A stretch of 8,963 nt of DNA from Actinomycetes bacterium (GTDB lineage: Bacteria > Actinomycetota > Aquicultoria > CAJVYJ01 > JAUVQD01), in assembly GCA_030598355.1 (NCBI GenBank), contig JAUVQD010000041.1, positions 1-8,963 of the forward strand, in the 5' to 3' direction. The first letter of the stretch is position 1. Each line of letters starts with the position of its first letter. Positions 8,758 through 8,963 of this stretch are shown one piece after another. The notes under the pieces were generated by a model, which did no database searches, was not told the origin of the DNA, and saw only the letters and a list, made by a program, of their open reading frames with translations. The position numbers and the translations under genes were made by a program.

Positions 8758-8963
8758 TACTTACTTTTCTTCGGCCTACCGGGCTTCTTCTTGCCGGCGG
8801 CTGCCTTTGCTTTTTCTTCCGGTTCTTCCTTCGTGACTACTTCAGCTTCCGCTGCCACAGCTTCTTTTGTTTCTTCTTCTGCGACTACTTCAGCCTCCAC
8901 GACTTTCTTTGTGTCTTGCTGTGGGTCTTTCTTTGTGTCTTTCTTTGTGTCTTTCTTTGTGTC
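8757..8963 (-). CDS. rpoB: Probable RNA polymerase beta subunit, C-terminal tail only
   Basis: An open frame enters from the right edge and gives 68 residues before TAG at 8757-8759. It starts DTKKDTKKDTKKDPQQDTKK, continues as a Glu/Ala/Val/Lys-rich stretch, and ends KKKPGRPKKSK. None of the conserved beta sequence lies in the window, so the rpoB call rests on position: it ends 9 nt before rpoC on the same strand, where rpoB nearly always lies. E. coli beta ends shortly after its conserved C-terminal domain, so this would be a lineage-specific disordered extension of at least 68 residues. The GRP core flanked by lysines resembles an AT-hook DNA-binding motif. The frame and the rpoC frame are the same, divided only by this TAG. 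If it is not rpoB, it is an unknown gene inserted between rpoB and rpoC. Confidence 0.75.
   Translation of the reverse strand, partial: DTKKDTKKDTKKDPQQDTKKVVEAEVVAEEETKEAVAAEAEVVTKEEPEEKAKAAAGKKKPGRPKKSK
8904..8963 (-). repeat. 12-bp in-frame tandem repeat encoding DTKK
   Basis: The 12-mer GACACAAAGAAA (minus strand) occurs exactly at 8963-8952, 8951-8940, 8939-8928 and 8915-8904. A diverged copy GACCCACAGCAA (DPQQ) sits at 8927-8916. The array reaches the window edge and may continue. Because the unit is four codons, gain or loss of copies keeps the frame open. Confidence 0.95.

Overview
The whole window is a bacterial housekeeping block read from the minus strand. In transcription order it runs: C-terminal end of rpoB (window right edge), rpoC, a 270-bp gap, rpsL, rpsG, fusA, tuf, and rpsJ, which is cut at the left edge one base after its 102nd codon. 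These encode the two large RNA polymerase subunits, ribosomal proteins S12, S7 and S10, and elongation factors G and Tu. This is the classic rpoBC-str-S10 arrangement. I see no mobile element, CRISPR array, tRNA or rRNA, and no credible gene on the plus strand.

Organism: RpoC has no insertion in its trigger loop, begins with the MLDVNNF motif and carries an N-terminal coiled-coil insertion where Actinobacteria have one. By eye its body (residues 255-450 in particular) reads closest to Actinobacteria, with Firmicutes and Chloroflexi next. EF-Tu has a Cys-rich loop that is not typical of well-known Actinobacteria. I infer a deep-branching or uncultured lineage of the Actinobacteria/Chloroflexi/Firmicutes side of the tree. 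The base composition looks moderate and the standard genetic code fits all genes. This placement is by memory, not by alignment.

Layout: rpoB and rpoC are 9 nt apart and in the same reading frame. The 270-bp gap after rpoC holds the main regulatory content: a near-consensus promoter (TTGACA, 17 nt, TATATT with a TG extension), followed immediately by a strong intrinsic-terminator hairpin, then a second set of mutually exclusive stem-loops before rpsL. The str genes follow tightly (gaps of 3, 37, 35 and 58 nt) with no terminator between them, so rpsL to rpsJ probably form one transcript that continues into the S10 ribosomal protein cluster outside the window.

Most of the window is ordinary core genome. 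The points worth a second look are the promoter-before-terminator leader of the str operon, the repeat-rich RpoB tail ending in an AT-hook-like motif, the single in-frame amber codon between rpoB and rpoC, the Lys/Glu-rich tip of the RpoC insertion, and the His/Cys cluster in EF-Tu. I do not see evidence for a wholly new multi-gene system.
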